Assembly: GCA_022360595.1 (NCBI GenBank)
Contig: JAKSCN010000249.1
Location: 1 to 6,226 of the forward strand
Reading direction: 5' to 3'
DNA length: 6,226 bases
From: Chromatiales bacterium
GTDB lineage: Bacteria; Pseudomonadota; Gammaproteobacteria; Chromatiales; Chromatiaceae
Shown here: positions 1 through 6,226 of the stretch, in pieces
How positions within the stretch are numbered: position 1 is the stretch's first letter
Layout: each line of letters starts with the position of its first letter
The notes under the pieces: model-generated
The model's input: the letters and a program-made list of their open reading frames with translations, nothing else
Told to the model about the DNA's origin: nothing
Database searches by the model: none
Program-made: the position numbers and the translations under genes

Positions 1-1310
1 CCGGCAGCATCATTGGTATGCAGAGTGGAGAGTACCAAGTGGCCGGTCAGCGCCGACTGGACAGCAATACGAGCGGTCTCTAGATCGCGCATTTCCCCGA
101 CCATAATGATATCCGGGTCCTGACGTACAATAGCTCTCAGCGCATTGGCAAAGGTGAGATCGATTTGCGGCTTCACCTGAATCTGATTAATGCCGTTGAG
201 CTGGTATTCGACAGGGTCTTCAACGGTAATAATTTTGCGATCAGGCGTATTCAGGCGACTCAGCGCAGTATAGAGCGATGTACTCTTACCGCTACCGGTC
301 GGCCCTGTAACCAGAATGATACCGTGGGGCATCTTCAGCACTGAAGTGAAGGTATCAATAGCCTGCTTATCAAACCCCAAAGAATCAAAATCAAAAGTGA
401 CACTCTCTTTATCGAGCAGACGAATCACCACACTCTCGCCAAAAAGCGTTGGCACCGTTGAGACACGCAGATCCAGCTCTTTGCCCTGTACCCGCATAGT
501 GATACGGCCGTCCTGGGGCAGACGGCGTTCGGCGATATTGAGTTTAGACATGATTTTGATACGTGAAATCACTGCGGCGGCCGAGCTGGCCGGAGGGGAT
601 TCCACATCAATCAGCACACCGTCGATGCGGTACCTGACCTTAAGCCGCCCTTCAAAAGGCTCAACATGAATATCTGATGCCCGGGACTCCACCGCCCGCT
701 GAACGATTGCGTTAACCAAGCGGATAACAGGAGCTTCGCTGGCCATATCCTTGAGATGCTCAACATCATCCCACTCGTCACCACCGATCAGCCCATCTGC
801 GACATCAGCACTCTCTTGATGCTCAGCACCGTAGGCCTTTTCAAATGCGGTATCAATTTCCGACGGAATGCCAACCCGCACCTCGACTGGGCACTGAACT
901 GCCGCTTCAACGGCGCGAATTGCGAACTGATCACAAGGGTCCGCCATCGCCAGCACCAGTTTATTCTCGTCCCGCGAGAGCGGAATAATCTTCTGCTCCT
1001 TTAGGAAGCGAGGTGAAACTTCACCATCAAACAGCGGATCACCGGGATAGTCATCTTCCGAGACACTAGGGAGATTCAGCACTTTGGAAAACGCCAGCGC
1101 CAATTCGCGCTCGGAAACCACCCCGATCTTGCGGGCTGTCTTCCAGATCTGTTCACCACTCTCTTTGGATAAGCGAAACGCGGCAGACAGATCGCGCTGA
1201 GTTAGTTTTCCCTGCTCATCCAGATTGCGGGCTATTGCCCGATCAACATCGCTTTCCAGCGGAATGTCATCAGCCCAATGCCGGGGAATCTGCTGTTCTG
1301 CTAGCGCCAC
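1..1310 (-). CDS. gspE: GspE-type secretion ATPase, C-terminus cut by window edge
   Basis: Cytoplasmic hexameric ATPase that powers pseudopilus assembly in type II secretion; the relatives PilB and MshE drive pilus assembly. I read 436 codons; the family is usually about 560-580 residues, so the last quarter lies off the left edge. Visible parts in order: an MshEN/T2SSE_N-like N-terminal region (about 1-160), an acidic linker ending at the HLKDMASEAPVIRLVN stretch, the Asp box RASDIH (D213) with RYRIDG after it, Walker A GPTGSGKST (336-344), Walker B DIIMVGEMRD (400-409) and the His box LSTLHTND (H431). The start is GTG at 1310: an in-frame TAA lies four codons upstream, and TAAGGT (1317-1322) is a well-spaced ribosome site. 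The Asp-box flanks and the ALTGHLVLSTLHTND ending look most like GspE. The CxxC zinc motif that would separate GspE from PilB would lie outside the window, so PilB or MshE remains possible. Walker B reads GEMRD instead of the commoner GEIRD. Confidence 0.82.
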   Translation of the reverse strand, partial: MALAEQQIPRHWADDIPLESDVDRAIARNLDEQGKLTQRDLSAAFRLSKESGEQIWKTARKIGVVSERELALAFSKVLNLPSVSEDDYPGDPLFDGEVSPRFLKEQKIIPLSRDENKLVLAMADPCDQFAIRAVEAAVQCPVEVRVGIPSEIDTAFEKAYGAEHQESADVADGLIGGDEWDDVEHLKDMASEAPVIRLVNAIVQRAVESRASDIHVEPFEGRLKVRYRIDGVLIDVESPPASSAAAVISRIKIMSKLNIAERRLPQDGRITMRVQGKELDLRVSTVPTLFGESVVIRLLDKESVTFDFDSLGFDKQAIDTFTSVLKMPHGIILVTGPTGSGKSTSLYTALSRLNTPDRKIITVEDPVEYQLNGINQIQVKPQIDLTFANALRAIVRQDPDIIMVGEMRDLETARIAVQSALTGHLVLSTLHTNDAA

Positions 1311-1347
1311 ACTGATACCTTATTTAAACTCAGCCAAATACCGACAA

Positions 1348-1366
1348 ACCGCCATCAAGCGGCGGT
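1348..1366 (-). terminator. Possible weak intrinsic terminator after wbpM-like gene
   Basis: On the minus strand ACCGCC pairs with GGCGGT (6 bp, GC-rich, 7-base loop) and is followed by TTTGT. It sits about 60 bases after the wbpM stop, where a terminator would be expected. The T-run is short and broken, so it may only attenuate transcription or protect the 3' end. On the plus strand no T-run follows. Confidence 0.35.
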
Positions 1367-1382
1367 CATTATCTAAAACTCA

Positions 1383-1404
1383 TCAGGAGATAGGGGTGTC
1401 CTGA
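1383..1404 (-). repeat. Imperfect hairpin downstream of wbpM-like gene
   Basis: TCAGGA and TCCTGA form a 6-bp inverted repeat around a 10-base loop. On the minus strand it is followed by TGAGTTTT. It lies about 24 bases past the wbpM stop and could act with the second hairpin as a transcript end or 3' stabiliser. The stem is short, so chance is possible. Confidence 0.25.
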
Positions 1405-1427
1405 CTCAATTATCCATAACCGTTTTT

Positions 1428-3314
1428 TCATTTGAATGTCACAGCGACCACTTCTCCCTTTGGTGCATGTTCGACACTCGCCTGCTGATTTCGTTCCGGT
1501 ACAAACCAATTCAGAATCTCGGCCAGGCGCCCGACATTATACTCGTCCGACGCGGTTTGCAGCTCTTTAAGCTTTTTCAGCAACAGATCCCACCCCATCT
1601 CTCGATACTGGGCCTGCAAAATTTGTTCATGCTTGGTCGAAATCAGCTTTTCGCGCTCATGAAATAGCTCCTCATAGAGCTTCTCGCCTGGCCGCAACCC
1701 CGTGTACTCGATTCTGATATCCCTACCCGGCATCTTACCTGAGAGCAAAATCATCTGCTCGGCCAGATAGTTAATCTTCACAGGTTTTCCCATATCCAGG
1801 ACAAAAATCTCGCCCCCTTCACCCAAAACGCCGGCCTGCATAATCAATTGGCAGGCCTCACGCACGGTCATGAAGTAACGCTCCATCTCCGGGTGTGTCA
1901 CCGTAACAGGCCCACCGAGATTGATCTGGCGCTGGAATAGCGGCACCACACTCCCGGCGGAACCGAGCACATTGCCGAACCGGACGGTGATAAAGCGGGT
2001 CTCTGAATTGGCATTCAGGTTCTGGCAGTAGATCTCGGCAACACGCTTGGTCGCCCCCATGACATTGGCCGGATTGACCGCTTTGTCCGTAGAGATCAGA
2101 ACAAACTCTGAACAGCCGTACTGGGTAGCGGCGTCGGCGACAACCTTGGTGCCCAACACATTATTGCGTACCGCCTCACGAGTTTGATTCTCCAGCATCG
2201 GCACATGTTTATAGGCCGCTGCATGAAACACAACCTGAGGGCAATACTTCTCGAATACTCGTTCAGTGGCCACCCGATCGGTGATATCACCAAGATGAGC
2301 GTGCAGCGATAGATTGGGAAAACGCTCGCGGAGGCTCAGCTCCACCGAATAGAGATTAAACTCACTCTGCTCATAAAGCACAAGCGCAGCAGGTTCAAGA
2401 TCGGCGATCTGCTGACACAACTCAGAGCCAATCGACCCCCCGGCTCCTGTCACCAAAATCACTTTACCGGTCAGGCCGGAGCGAATTTTAGGCCAATCCA
2501 AGGATACTGGCTCACGCCCAAGAAGATCCTCGATCTGCACTTTTCGCAGCTCTCGCACACTCACCTGGCCGGTCACCAGGTCGTCCATATGCGGAACAGT
2601 CTTGAACGGCAGCCCACAGCTCTCAGCCAATTCGACAACCCGGCGAATCTCGGCAGGTTGAGCCGACGGAAGAGCCAGCATCACTAAATCTATGCCCAGC
2701 TCATCCGCCACTTTCGGCATCAGACCACAGCCGCCAGCAACCCGAATACCCTGAATCTCTTTACCCCACTTCTGGCGGTCATCATCGACAAAAACCACCG
2801 GCTGGTAAGCTTGTTGACGGGTACGCAACAGATCACGAGCCAGCATCTCACCCGCCTGGCCCGCACCAACGATCATTACCCGACGAGCTGACCTGAACCG
2901 ATAACGATGGTCTTTCACCCAGCGGTAGATGAAACGTGGCGTGGTCAATGAACCAACCAGCAGTATCCCATAGAGAACGGGGATAGAACGCGGCACATTC
3001 TGTAACTGAAAAACCAGAAAGGTGGCGGTCAACGATAACAGCAAACCAACAACCACCGCTTTGGAAATGCGCGCCAAATCCGGCAGCGAAGCAAAGCGCC
3101 ACACGCCTCTATAAAGACCAAACACCCAGAACACTGCCGCCTGAATAGGCACAACCACGATGAGATCACGCCATATCACCGCGTGCATCCCGGCCGGTAT
3201 TGCCCCCAGGTTATAGTGCAACCAATAGGCTACCAGCCATGCGAGCGGGATCATTAGCAGATCATGTAGGAATGCCACGCTTCGGCTAAAAATTTTATCC
3301 AGAATATCGTCCAA
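1428..3314 (-). CDS. wbpM: Membrane UDP-GlcNAc 4,6-dehydratase, WbpM/CapD family
   Basis: Inner-membrane nucleotide-sugar dehydratase of 628 residues. By family it turns UDP-GlcNAc into the UDP-4-keto-6-deoxy sugar used for QuiNAc, FucNAc and related residues of O-antigen or capsule. About four membrane segments occupy residues 11-125. A first Rossmann-like domain begins at GAGQAG (150-155). The catalytic extended-SDR domain begins at TGAGGSIG (289-296), with STDK (408-411) and M419-x3-K423. Methionine in place of the usual SDR tyrosine is the hallmark of WbpM, FlaA1 and PglF-type C6 dehydratases. RPGEKLYEEL (541-550) is also typical. The start is TTG at 3314: AGAGG lies 7 bases upstream, an in-frame TGA at 3336-3338 blocks a longer reading, and no in-frame ATG lies between; the next methionines (21, 43) would cut into the membrane part. 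It follows the wbpL-like gene by 51 bases on the same strand. The family is clear; the exact product sugar is inferred. Confidence 0.93.
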   Translation of the reverse strand: MDDILDKIFSRSVAFLHDLLMIPLAWLVAYWLHYNLGAIPAGMHAVIWRDLIVVVPIQAAVFWVFGLYRGVWRFASLPDLARISKAVVVGLLLSLTATFLVFQLQNVPRSIPVLYGILLVGSLTTPRFIYRWVKDHRYRFRSARRVMIVGAGQAGEMLARDLLRTRQQAYQPVVFVDDDRQKWGKEIQGIRVAGGCGLMPKVADELGIDLVMLALPSAQPAEIRRVVELAESCGLPFKTVPHMDDLVTGQVSVRELRKVQIEDLLGREPVSLDWPKIRSGLTGKVILVTGAGGSIGSELCQQIADLEPAALVLYEQSEFNLYSVELSLRERFPNLSLHAHLGDITDRVATERVFEKYCPQVVFHAAAYKHVPMLENQTREAVRNNVLGTKVVADAATQYGCSEFVLISTDKAVNPANVMGATKRVAEIYCQNLNANSETRFITVRFGNVLGSAGSVVPLFQRQINLGGPVTVTHPEMERYFMTVREACQLIMQAGVLGEGGEIFVLDMGKPVKINYLAEQMILLSGKMPGRDIRIEYTGLRPGEKLYEELFHEREKLISTKHEQILQAQYREMGWDLLLKKLKELQTASDEYNVGRLAEILNWFVPERNQQASVEHAPKGEVVAVTFK

Positions 3315-3321
3315 AAAAGCG

Positions 3322-3326
3322 CCTCT
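3322..3326 (-). promoter_or_regulatory. Ribosome binding site fixing the TTG start of wbpM
   Basis: AGAGG on the minus strand, seven bases ahead of TTG at 3314. It is the best ribosome site in the 51-base gap and the main argument for the TTG start. Confidence 0.6.
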
Positions 3327-3365
3327 ATAATTGATTCATGCTCGGGCCGCCCTTTATTCTTTAAG

Positions 3366-4406
3366 TTAGCCTAGACCACCTGACATATCCGATTGATTAT
3401 AACGCGATTTTCGCGCATACCAGAAGACAGCCAGATAAAAAACCAACCATATAGATATAAGCAACCACTGCACCCCTTCAGCAGCCTCACGCAGCAACAA
3501 CGCACTGACACTGACCGACAGCATGATACCTATCGACAAGATTAGGGTAGAGCGATGCCCCAGCCCTGATTGAACTGCATGCTGATAAGCGTGCTCGCGA
3601 TGCGCCTCCCACACTCTCTTTCCCCGAATCAAACGAATCAGCAAAGTACTGGTGGCATCCGCAATAAACGGAGAGAAGATAAGCAACCCAATCCACAGGG
3701 GCACTATACCCAATTGATCCCCCCAAAGAAGCATACCAGCGCTCAAAAAACCGAACCCATAGGCCCCCACATCCCCAAGAAAAAGCTTTGCCGGTGGGAA
3801 ATTGAGCACCAAAAAGCCTAATGCCGACATGGCAACCACACTGTTCAGCAGTGTAAAAACGACATGGCCCTGCAGCCACCCAAACAGTGCCAGGGTCCCA
3901 AAGCCAATCAACGCCATACACCCGGCCAGGCCATCCATACCATCCATGAAGTTGTAGAGATTGACCATCCAAACCACAAATAGACAGCTCACCACAACCG
4001 CGACACCACTCCACATCACCCAGCTTCCTCCTGGGAAGTTGAGCACATCAGCCCGCAGGCCAGAAACGACCAGACAAAGCGCCGCACCTACCTGCACCAA
4101 CAGCCGATAGCGGGGACGCACCCCTCCCATATCATCGATGAAGCCGACCACCGACACGGCCAGCAACCCCAGCAACATCCCCAGCAGAGAAAACGGTAGC
4201 GACCATAGAATAGAAATACCGGCCACACCCATCAGTATCGCCAGTAAAACCGCAACCCCACCACTTCGGGGAACCGGTAAGTCATGCAACGAACGATGGT
4301 TGGGTTGATCCAGGATATGGAGACGTGATTCTGGCCGAGTAAAGCGGTACGCAAGGCCGGCAGCCACCGCAAATACCGCACAACAGATCAGAACAGCCGC
4401 CAACAC
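3366..4406 (-). CDS. wbpL: Undecaprenyl-phosphate sugar-1-P transferase (WbpL/WecA family)
   Basis: Polytopic inner-membrane glycosyltransferase 4 protein of 346 residues, about the family's normal length. It moves a HexNAc-1-phosphate from a UDP-sugar to undecaprenyl phosphate, the first step of a lipid-linked polysaccharide repeat. Family motifs in order: NHRSLH followed by PRSGG (36-50), the metal-binding pair D91-D92 in FIDDMGG, NFMDGMDGLAG (152-162, D155 and D158), LFLGDVGAYGFGF (208-220, D212) and the cytoplasmic HREHAYQ (269-275). About ten hydrophobic segments surround them. HREHxYQ favours WbpL-type over WecA, but the donor (GlcNAc, FucNAc or QuiNAc) cannot be read from sequence. The GTG start at 4406 lies 2 bases after the upstream stop, suggesting translational coupling. 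The only Shine-Dalgarno-like run, AGGGG (4406-4410), touches the start codon. TTG at 4403 is an alternative; GTG at 4367 would remove most of the first membrane helix. Confidence 0.9.
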   Translation of the reverse strand: MLAAVLICCAVFAVAAGLAYRFTRPESRLHILDQPNHRSLHDLPVPRSGGVAVLLAILMGVAGISILWSLPFSLLGMLLGLLAVSVVGFIDDMGGVRPRYRLLVQVGAALCLVVSGLRADVLNFPGGSWVMWSGVAVVVSCLFVVWMVNLYNFMDGMDGLAGCMALIGFGTLALFGWLQGHVVFTLLNSVVAMSALGFLVLNFPPAKLFLGDVGAYGFGFLSAGMLLWGDQLGIVPLWIGLLIFSPFIADATSTLLIRLIRGKRVWEAHREHAYQHAVQSGLGHRSTLILSIGIMLSVSVSALLLREAAEGVQWLLISIWLVFYLAVFWYARKSRYNQSDMSGGLG

Positions 4407-4408
4407 CC

Positions 4409-5707
4409 CTAGGCCCGAATAATGTGCTCAGCGGGCTCGCGGTATACGCCACGAGCATCGATCACCAACGGCGCATGGGCTTTAACCAACTGATAATCGA
4501 CCTTTTGGTGATCAGTCGCCACCACCACACAGTCCATCGCCCCCAGTGTCTCCTCGGTCAAAGCCACACTGGAGAGATCAAAACTGTATTCGCGCATTGG
4601 CGGAAAATGAGGCACATGCGGATCATGGTAAGCCAGATCAGCCCCTCGTTCACGCAGTTGCTCCATAATCTCAACAGCAGGCGATTCGCGCATATCATCC
4701 ACGTTCTTCTTATACGCTATACCGAGCACTAAAATCCGGCTGCCATTGATCGCTTTACGTTGGCGGTTCAACCCCTCCGCCACCTTCTCAACCACCCATA
4801 ACGGCATGGCGCTATTCACCTCGCCGGCCAGTTCAATAAAGCGGGTATTGACGCCGTACTCCCGTGCTTTCCAGGTAAGATAGAATGGATCAATAGGGAT
4901 ACAGTGCCCCCCCAGACCGGGACCGGGATAGTAAGGCACAAATCCGAACGGCTTGGTCGCCGCCGCATCGATCACCTCGAAGATATCGATATCCATGCGA
5001 TCAGCAACCGTTTTCATCTCATTGGCCAGGCCGATATTGACCGCTCTATGGATATTTTCCAGCAGCTTGGTCATCTCCGCGGCGCGGGTCGAGCTGACCG
5101 GCACCAACTGGTCGATCACCTGCTCATAGAGCGCAATCCCCGCCGCCTGACAAGGCGGCGTAAGACCACCCACCACTTTGGGGATGGTCTGGGTCACGAA
5201 ATCGGGGTTGCCGGGATCCTCGCGCTCGGGGGAATAGACAAGAAACAGCTCCTCACCAACCGTCAAACCGGTCGACTCCAACAGCGGTTTGAGCACCTCA
5301 TCAGTGGTGCCCGGGTAGGTAGTGCTCTCCAGGGAAATCACCTGCTCATCACGCAAATAGGGGAGCAGTGACTCTGTCGTCTTCACCACAAAGCTGAGAT
5401 CTGGCTCACGGTGCTTATCCAACGGCGTCGGGACACAGATCAACAACGCATCAGCCTCCCCAGCTCGGGAGAAATCGGTCGTACCCTCCAACCCCTGGGC
5501 TACAGCACGCTGGATTTTATCGGCGCCGATATGCTCGATATACGTCTCACCGTTAGCCAGCGCCTCGGCTTTCCGGGGGTCGATATCCAACCCCAACACC
5601 TTGTAGCCAACCTCACTGTAACGCAGCGCAAGCGGTAGGCCTACATACCCCATACCAACAATGCCGATCACTGCACTGCGATCGCGCAATTTATCAAGAA
5701 GAGCCAT
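4409..5707 (-). CDS. wbpA: UDP-N-acetylglucosamine 6-dehydrogenase (WbpA-like)
   Basis: Cytoplasmic NAD-dependent enzyme that oxidises UDP-GlcNAc (or a close UDP-HexNAc) to its uronic acid for surface polysaccharide. From ATG at 5707 it has 432 residues, close to WbpA. Motifs in this numbering: Rossmann GMGYVG (18-23), ESTTYPGTTDE, YSPEREDPGN (159-168, typical of the UDP-HexNAc branch), KLLENIHRAVN with K214, the catalytic cysteine C269 in GGHCIPIDP, and YKKNVDDMRESP (332-343). The frame stays open to TTG at 5794, adding 29 residues, but that extension resembles no part of the family and would start before the -10 box proposed at 5741-5746. ATG 5707 has GGGA (5714-5717) six bases upstream and gives the usual family N-terminus. 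It is the first gene of the minus-strand operon. TviB-like UDP-GlcNAc dehydrogenase is the main alternative name; UDP-glucose dehydrogenase is less likely. Confidence 0.92.
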   Translation of the reverse strand: MALLDKLRDRSAVIGIVGMGYVGLPLALRYSEVGYKVLGLDIDPRKAEALANGETYIEHIGADKIQRAVAQGLEGTTDFSRAGEADALLICVPTPLDKHREPDLSFVVKTTESLLPYLRDEQVISLESTTYPGTTDEVLKPLLESTGLTVGEELFLVYSPEREDPGNPDFVTQTIPKVVGGLTPPCQAAGIALYEQVIDQLVPVSSTRAAEMTKLLENIHRAVNIGLANEMKTVADRMDIDIFEVIDAAATKPFGFVPYYPGPGLGGHCIPIDPFYLTWKAREYGVNTRFIELAGEVNSAMPLWVVEKVAEGLNRQRKAINGSRILVLGIAYKKNVDDMRESPAVEIMEQLRERGADLAYHDPHVPHFPPMREYSFDLSSVALTEETLGAMDCVVVATDHQKVDYQLVKAHAPLVIDARGVYREPAEHIIRA

Positions 5708-5740
5708 GAAATATCCCGGAATAAAGAAATTGCCTGGCGA

Positions 5741-5768
5741 ATTGTAGCGGCTATGCAAGACCGACAAA
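5741..5768 (-). promoter_or_regulatory. Candidate sigma-70 promoter for the wbpA-wbpL-wbpM operon
   Basis: On the minus strand TACAAT (5741-5746, five of six consensus bases) is a -10 candidate, with TTTGTC or TTGTCG (5762-5768) 15-16 bases upstream as a weak -35. The predicted start of transcription near 5734 gives a leader of about 27 bases to ATG 5707, which fits the chosen start codon. Confidence 0.45.
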
Positions 5769-5787
5769 AGAGAGATTGCCCCAGATA

Positions 5788-5818
5788 GTGACAAGACACT
5801 GGCAAAGCACGCTATAAT
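5788..5818 (+). promoter_or_regulatory. Candidate sigma-70 promoter for msbA
   Basis: TATAAT at 5813-5818 is a perfect -10 box. GTGACA at 5788-5793 matches five of six -35 bases, but the spacer is 19, longer than the ideal 17. Transcription would begin near 5825, about 54 bases before the msbA ATG. Confidence 0.6.
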
Positions 5819-5878
5819 CCGGCCATCCTGGCGACTCCAACAGATATCCCTTAGCAGACCTCACACCAACACAGACTC

Positions 5879-6226
5879 ATGAGTACCCATCAACAATATC
5901 TGAGACTACTGGGATTCGTCCGGCCACACTGGAAGTTATTTAGCGTCTCCATCATTGCTACGATAATCATGGCCGCCACCGAGCCTGCCATGCCGATGCT
6001 GATCAAACCGCTTCTCGACGGAAGCTTCGTCGAAAAAGACCCCACAATGATTGTGCTAATACCCATTCTGCTGGTGGTACTGTTCATTGTGCGGGGAATC
6101 TCTACCTTTATCAGCACCACCCTGATGGAGAGTGTTTCGACAAAGGTGGTTTACAATCTGCGGCAACTGATGTTCCAGCAACTTCTGATACTCCCCAAAA
6201 GTTACTATGACAACAACAGTTCAGGC
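5879..6226 (+). CDS. msbA: MsbA lipid A export ABC transporter, N-terminal part
   Basis: The first 116 residues of a homodimeric inner-membrane ABC exporter that flips lipid A-core from the inner to the outer leaflet. The gene is cut by the right edge; MsbA is normally about 580 residues, so only the start of the transmembrane domain is seen and the nucleotide-binding domain is outside. Visible are an amphipathic N-terminus, membrane helix 1 (about 20-42), the MsbA-like segment KPLLDGSFVEKDP (43-55), helix 2 (about 57-82), and the cytoplasmic extension with VVYNLRQLMFQQLL and a YYDNNSSG turn that matches the family's FFDxxSSG pattern. The start is ATG at 5879; no clear Shine-Dalgarno precedes it. 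It is transcribed away from the polysaccharide operon, probably from the TATAAT promoter upstream. A different half-size ABC exporter is possible, but the KPLLDGSF segment points to MsbA. Confidence 0.88.
   Translation, partial: MSTHQQYLRLLGFVRPHWKLFSVSIIATIIMAATEPAMPMLIKPLLDGSFVEKDPTMIVLIPILLVVLFIVRGISTFISTTLMESVSTKVVYNLRQLMFQQLLILPKSYYDNNSSG

Larger units (their letters stand above)
1311..1427. other. Gap between wbpM-like gene and gspE
   Basis: This stretch holds the gspE ribosome site (TAAGGT at 1317-1322, seven bases before the GTG when counted from AAGG) and two small inverted repeats listed separately. I see no good sigma-70 promoter for gspE here. The nearest -10-like words on the minus strand (GATAAT near 1370, TAAATA near 1324) lack a convincing -35. 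gspE may therefore be read from the upstream polysaccharide operon or from a promoter I do not recognise. Confidence 0.5.
5708..5878. other. Divergent intergenic control region, wbpA operon / msbA
   Basis: A 171-base region separates the starts of two genes transcribed away from each other. It carries one proposed promoter per direction with the two -35 elements about 20 bases apart, an untranslated leader of about 50 bases for msbA, and a leader of under 30 bases for wbpA. A short inverted repeat, GCCA-TCC-TGGC (5822-5832), falls at the predicted msbA transcription start; it is too short to call an operator. Confidence 0.65.

Noticed and set aside
316..1004. Two plus-strand open frames at 316-669 and 756-1004
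   Set aside because: Both are antisense to the GspE-type ATPase, whose reading frame runs unbroken with conserved motifs from 1310 to the edge.
3315..3365. Short ATG frame in the gap before the wbpM-like gene
   Set aside because: It encodes only four residues (MNQL) before TAG and has no ribosome site. A leader-peptide role cannot be supported.
3487..4014. Minus-strand open frame of 175 codons
   Set aside because: It is an alternate frame of the wbpL-like gene, rich in W, C and G, while the main frame holds every family motif.
4904..5371. Plus-strand open frame of 155 codons
   Set aside because: It lies antisense inside the well-conserved dehydrogenase; the protein is rich in H, R and Q, as expected from reading the opposite strand, and has no domain signature.
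5799..5813. Sigma-54-like TGGCA...GC word ahead of msbA
   Set aside because: The GG-to-GC spacing is 8, not the required 10, and the following bases do not match the -12 element; the sigma-70 TATAAT explains the site better.
5890..6120. Minus-strand open frame of 76 codons opposite msbA
   Set aside because: The plus-strand msbA frame is open to the edge and matches the family; the antisense frame shows no domain.
1..6226. Search for CRISPR arrays, tRNA, rRNA, insertion-sequence ends, attachment sites or phage genes
   Set aside because: I saw no spaced repeats, cloverleaf, transposase motifs or long terminal inverted repeats; the window is nearly filled by five envelope genes.

Overview
The window looks like gammaproteobacterial chromosome, roughly half G+C, carrying cell-envelope genes. 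The evidence is an MsbA-type lipid A flippase next to a WbpA / WbpL / WbpM-like set of the sort found in O-antigen loci of Pseudomonas and relatives, plus a GspE-type secretion ATPase. Genus cannot be told from the sequence alone.

Layout. Minus strand, right to left from a divergent promoter region at about 5708-5878: a UDP-GlcNAc 6-dehydrogenase (wbpA-like, 4409-5707); 2 bases later a polyprenyl-phosphate sugar-1-phosphate transferase (wbpL-like, 3366-4406); after a 51-base gap a membrane-bound UDP-GlcNAc 4,6-dehydratase (wbpM-like, 1428-3314). A 117-base gap with two small hairpins follows, then the same-strand type II secretion/pilus assembly ATPase (gspE-like, start at 1310). This gene runs off the left edge, so its C-terminal part is not visible. 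On the plus strand, leaving the same divergent region to the right, is the first 116 codons of msbA (5879 onward), cut by the right edge.

How the genes work together. The three central enzymes probably act on the same nucleotide-sugar pool. WbpA oxidises UDP-GlcNAc to the uronic acid. WbpM dehydrates UDP-GlcNAc to the 4-keto-6-deoxy sugar that leads to QuiNAc/FucNAc-type residues. WbpL loads the first sugar phosphate on undecaprenyl phosphate to start a polysaccharide repeat. MsbA flips lipid A-core, the acceptor to which O-antigen is later joined. No glycosyltransferase for chain extension, Wzx, Wzy or ligase lies in the window. GspE belongs to a different machine (type II secretion or type IV pilus) and is probably only a neighbour.

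I found no undescribed system. The points worth a second look are the back-to-back promoters, the run of non-ATG starts, the gspE N-terminus and the gap before gspE.
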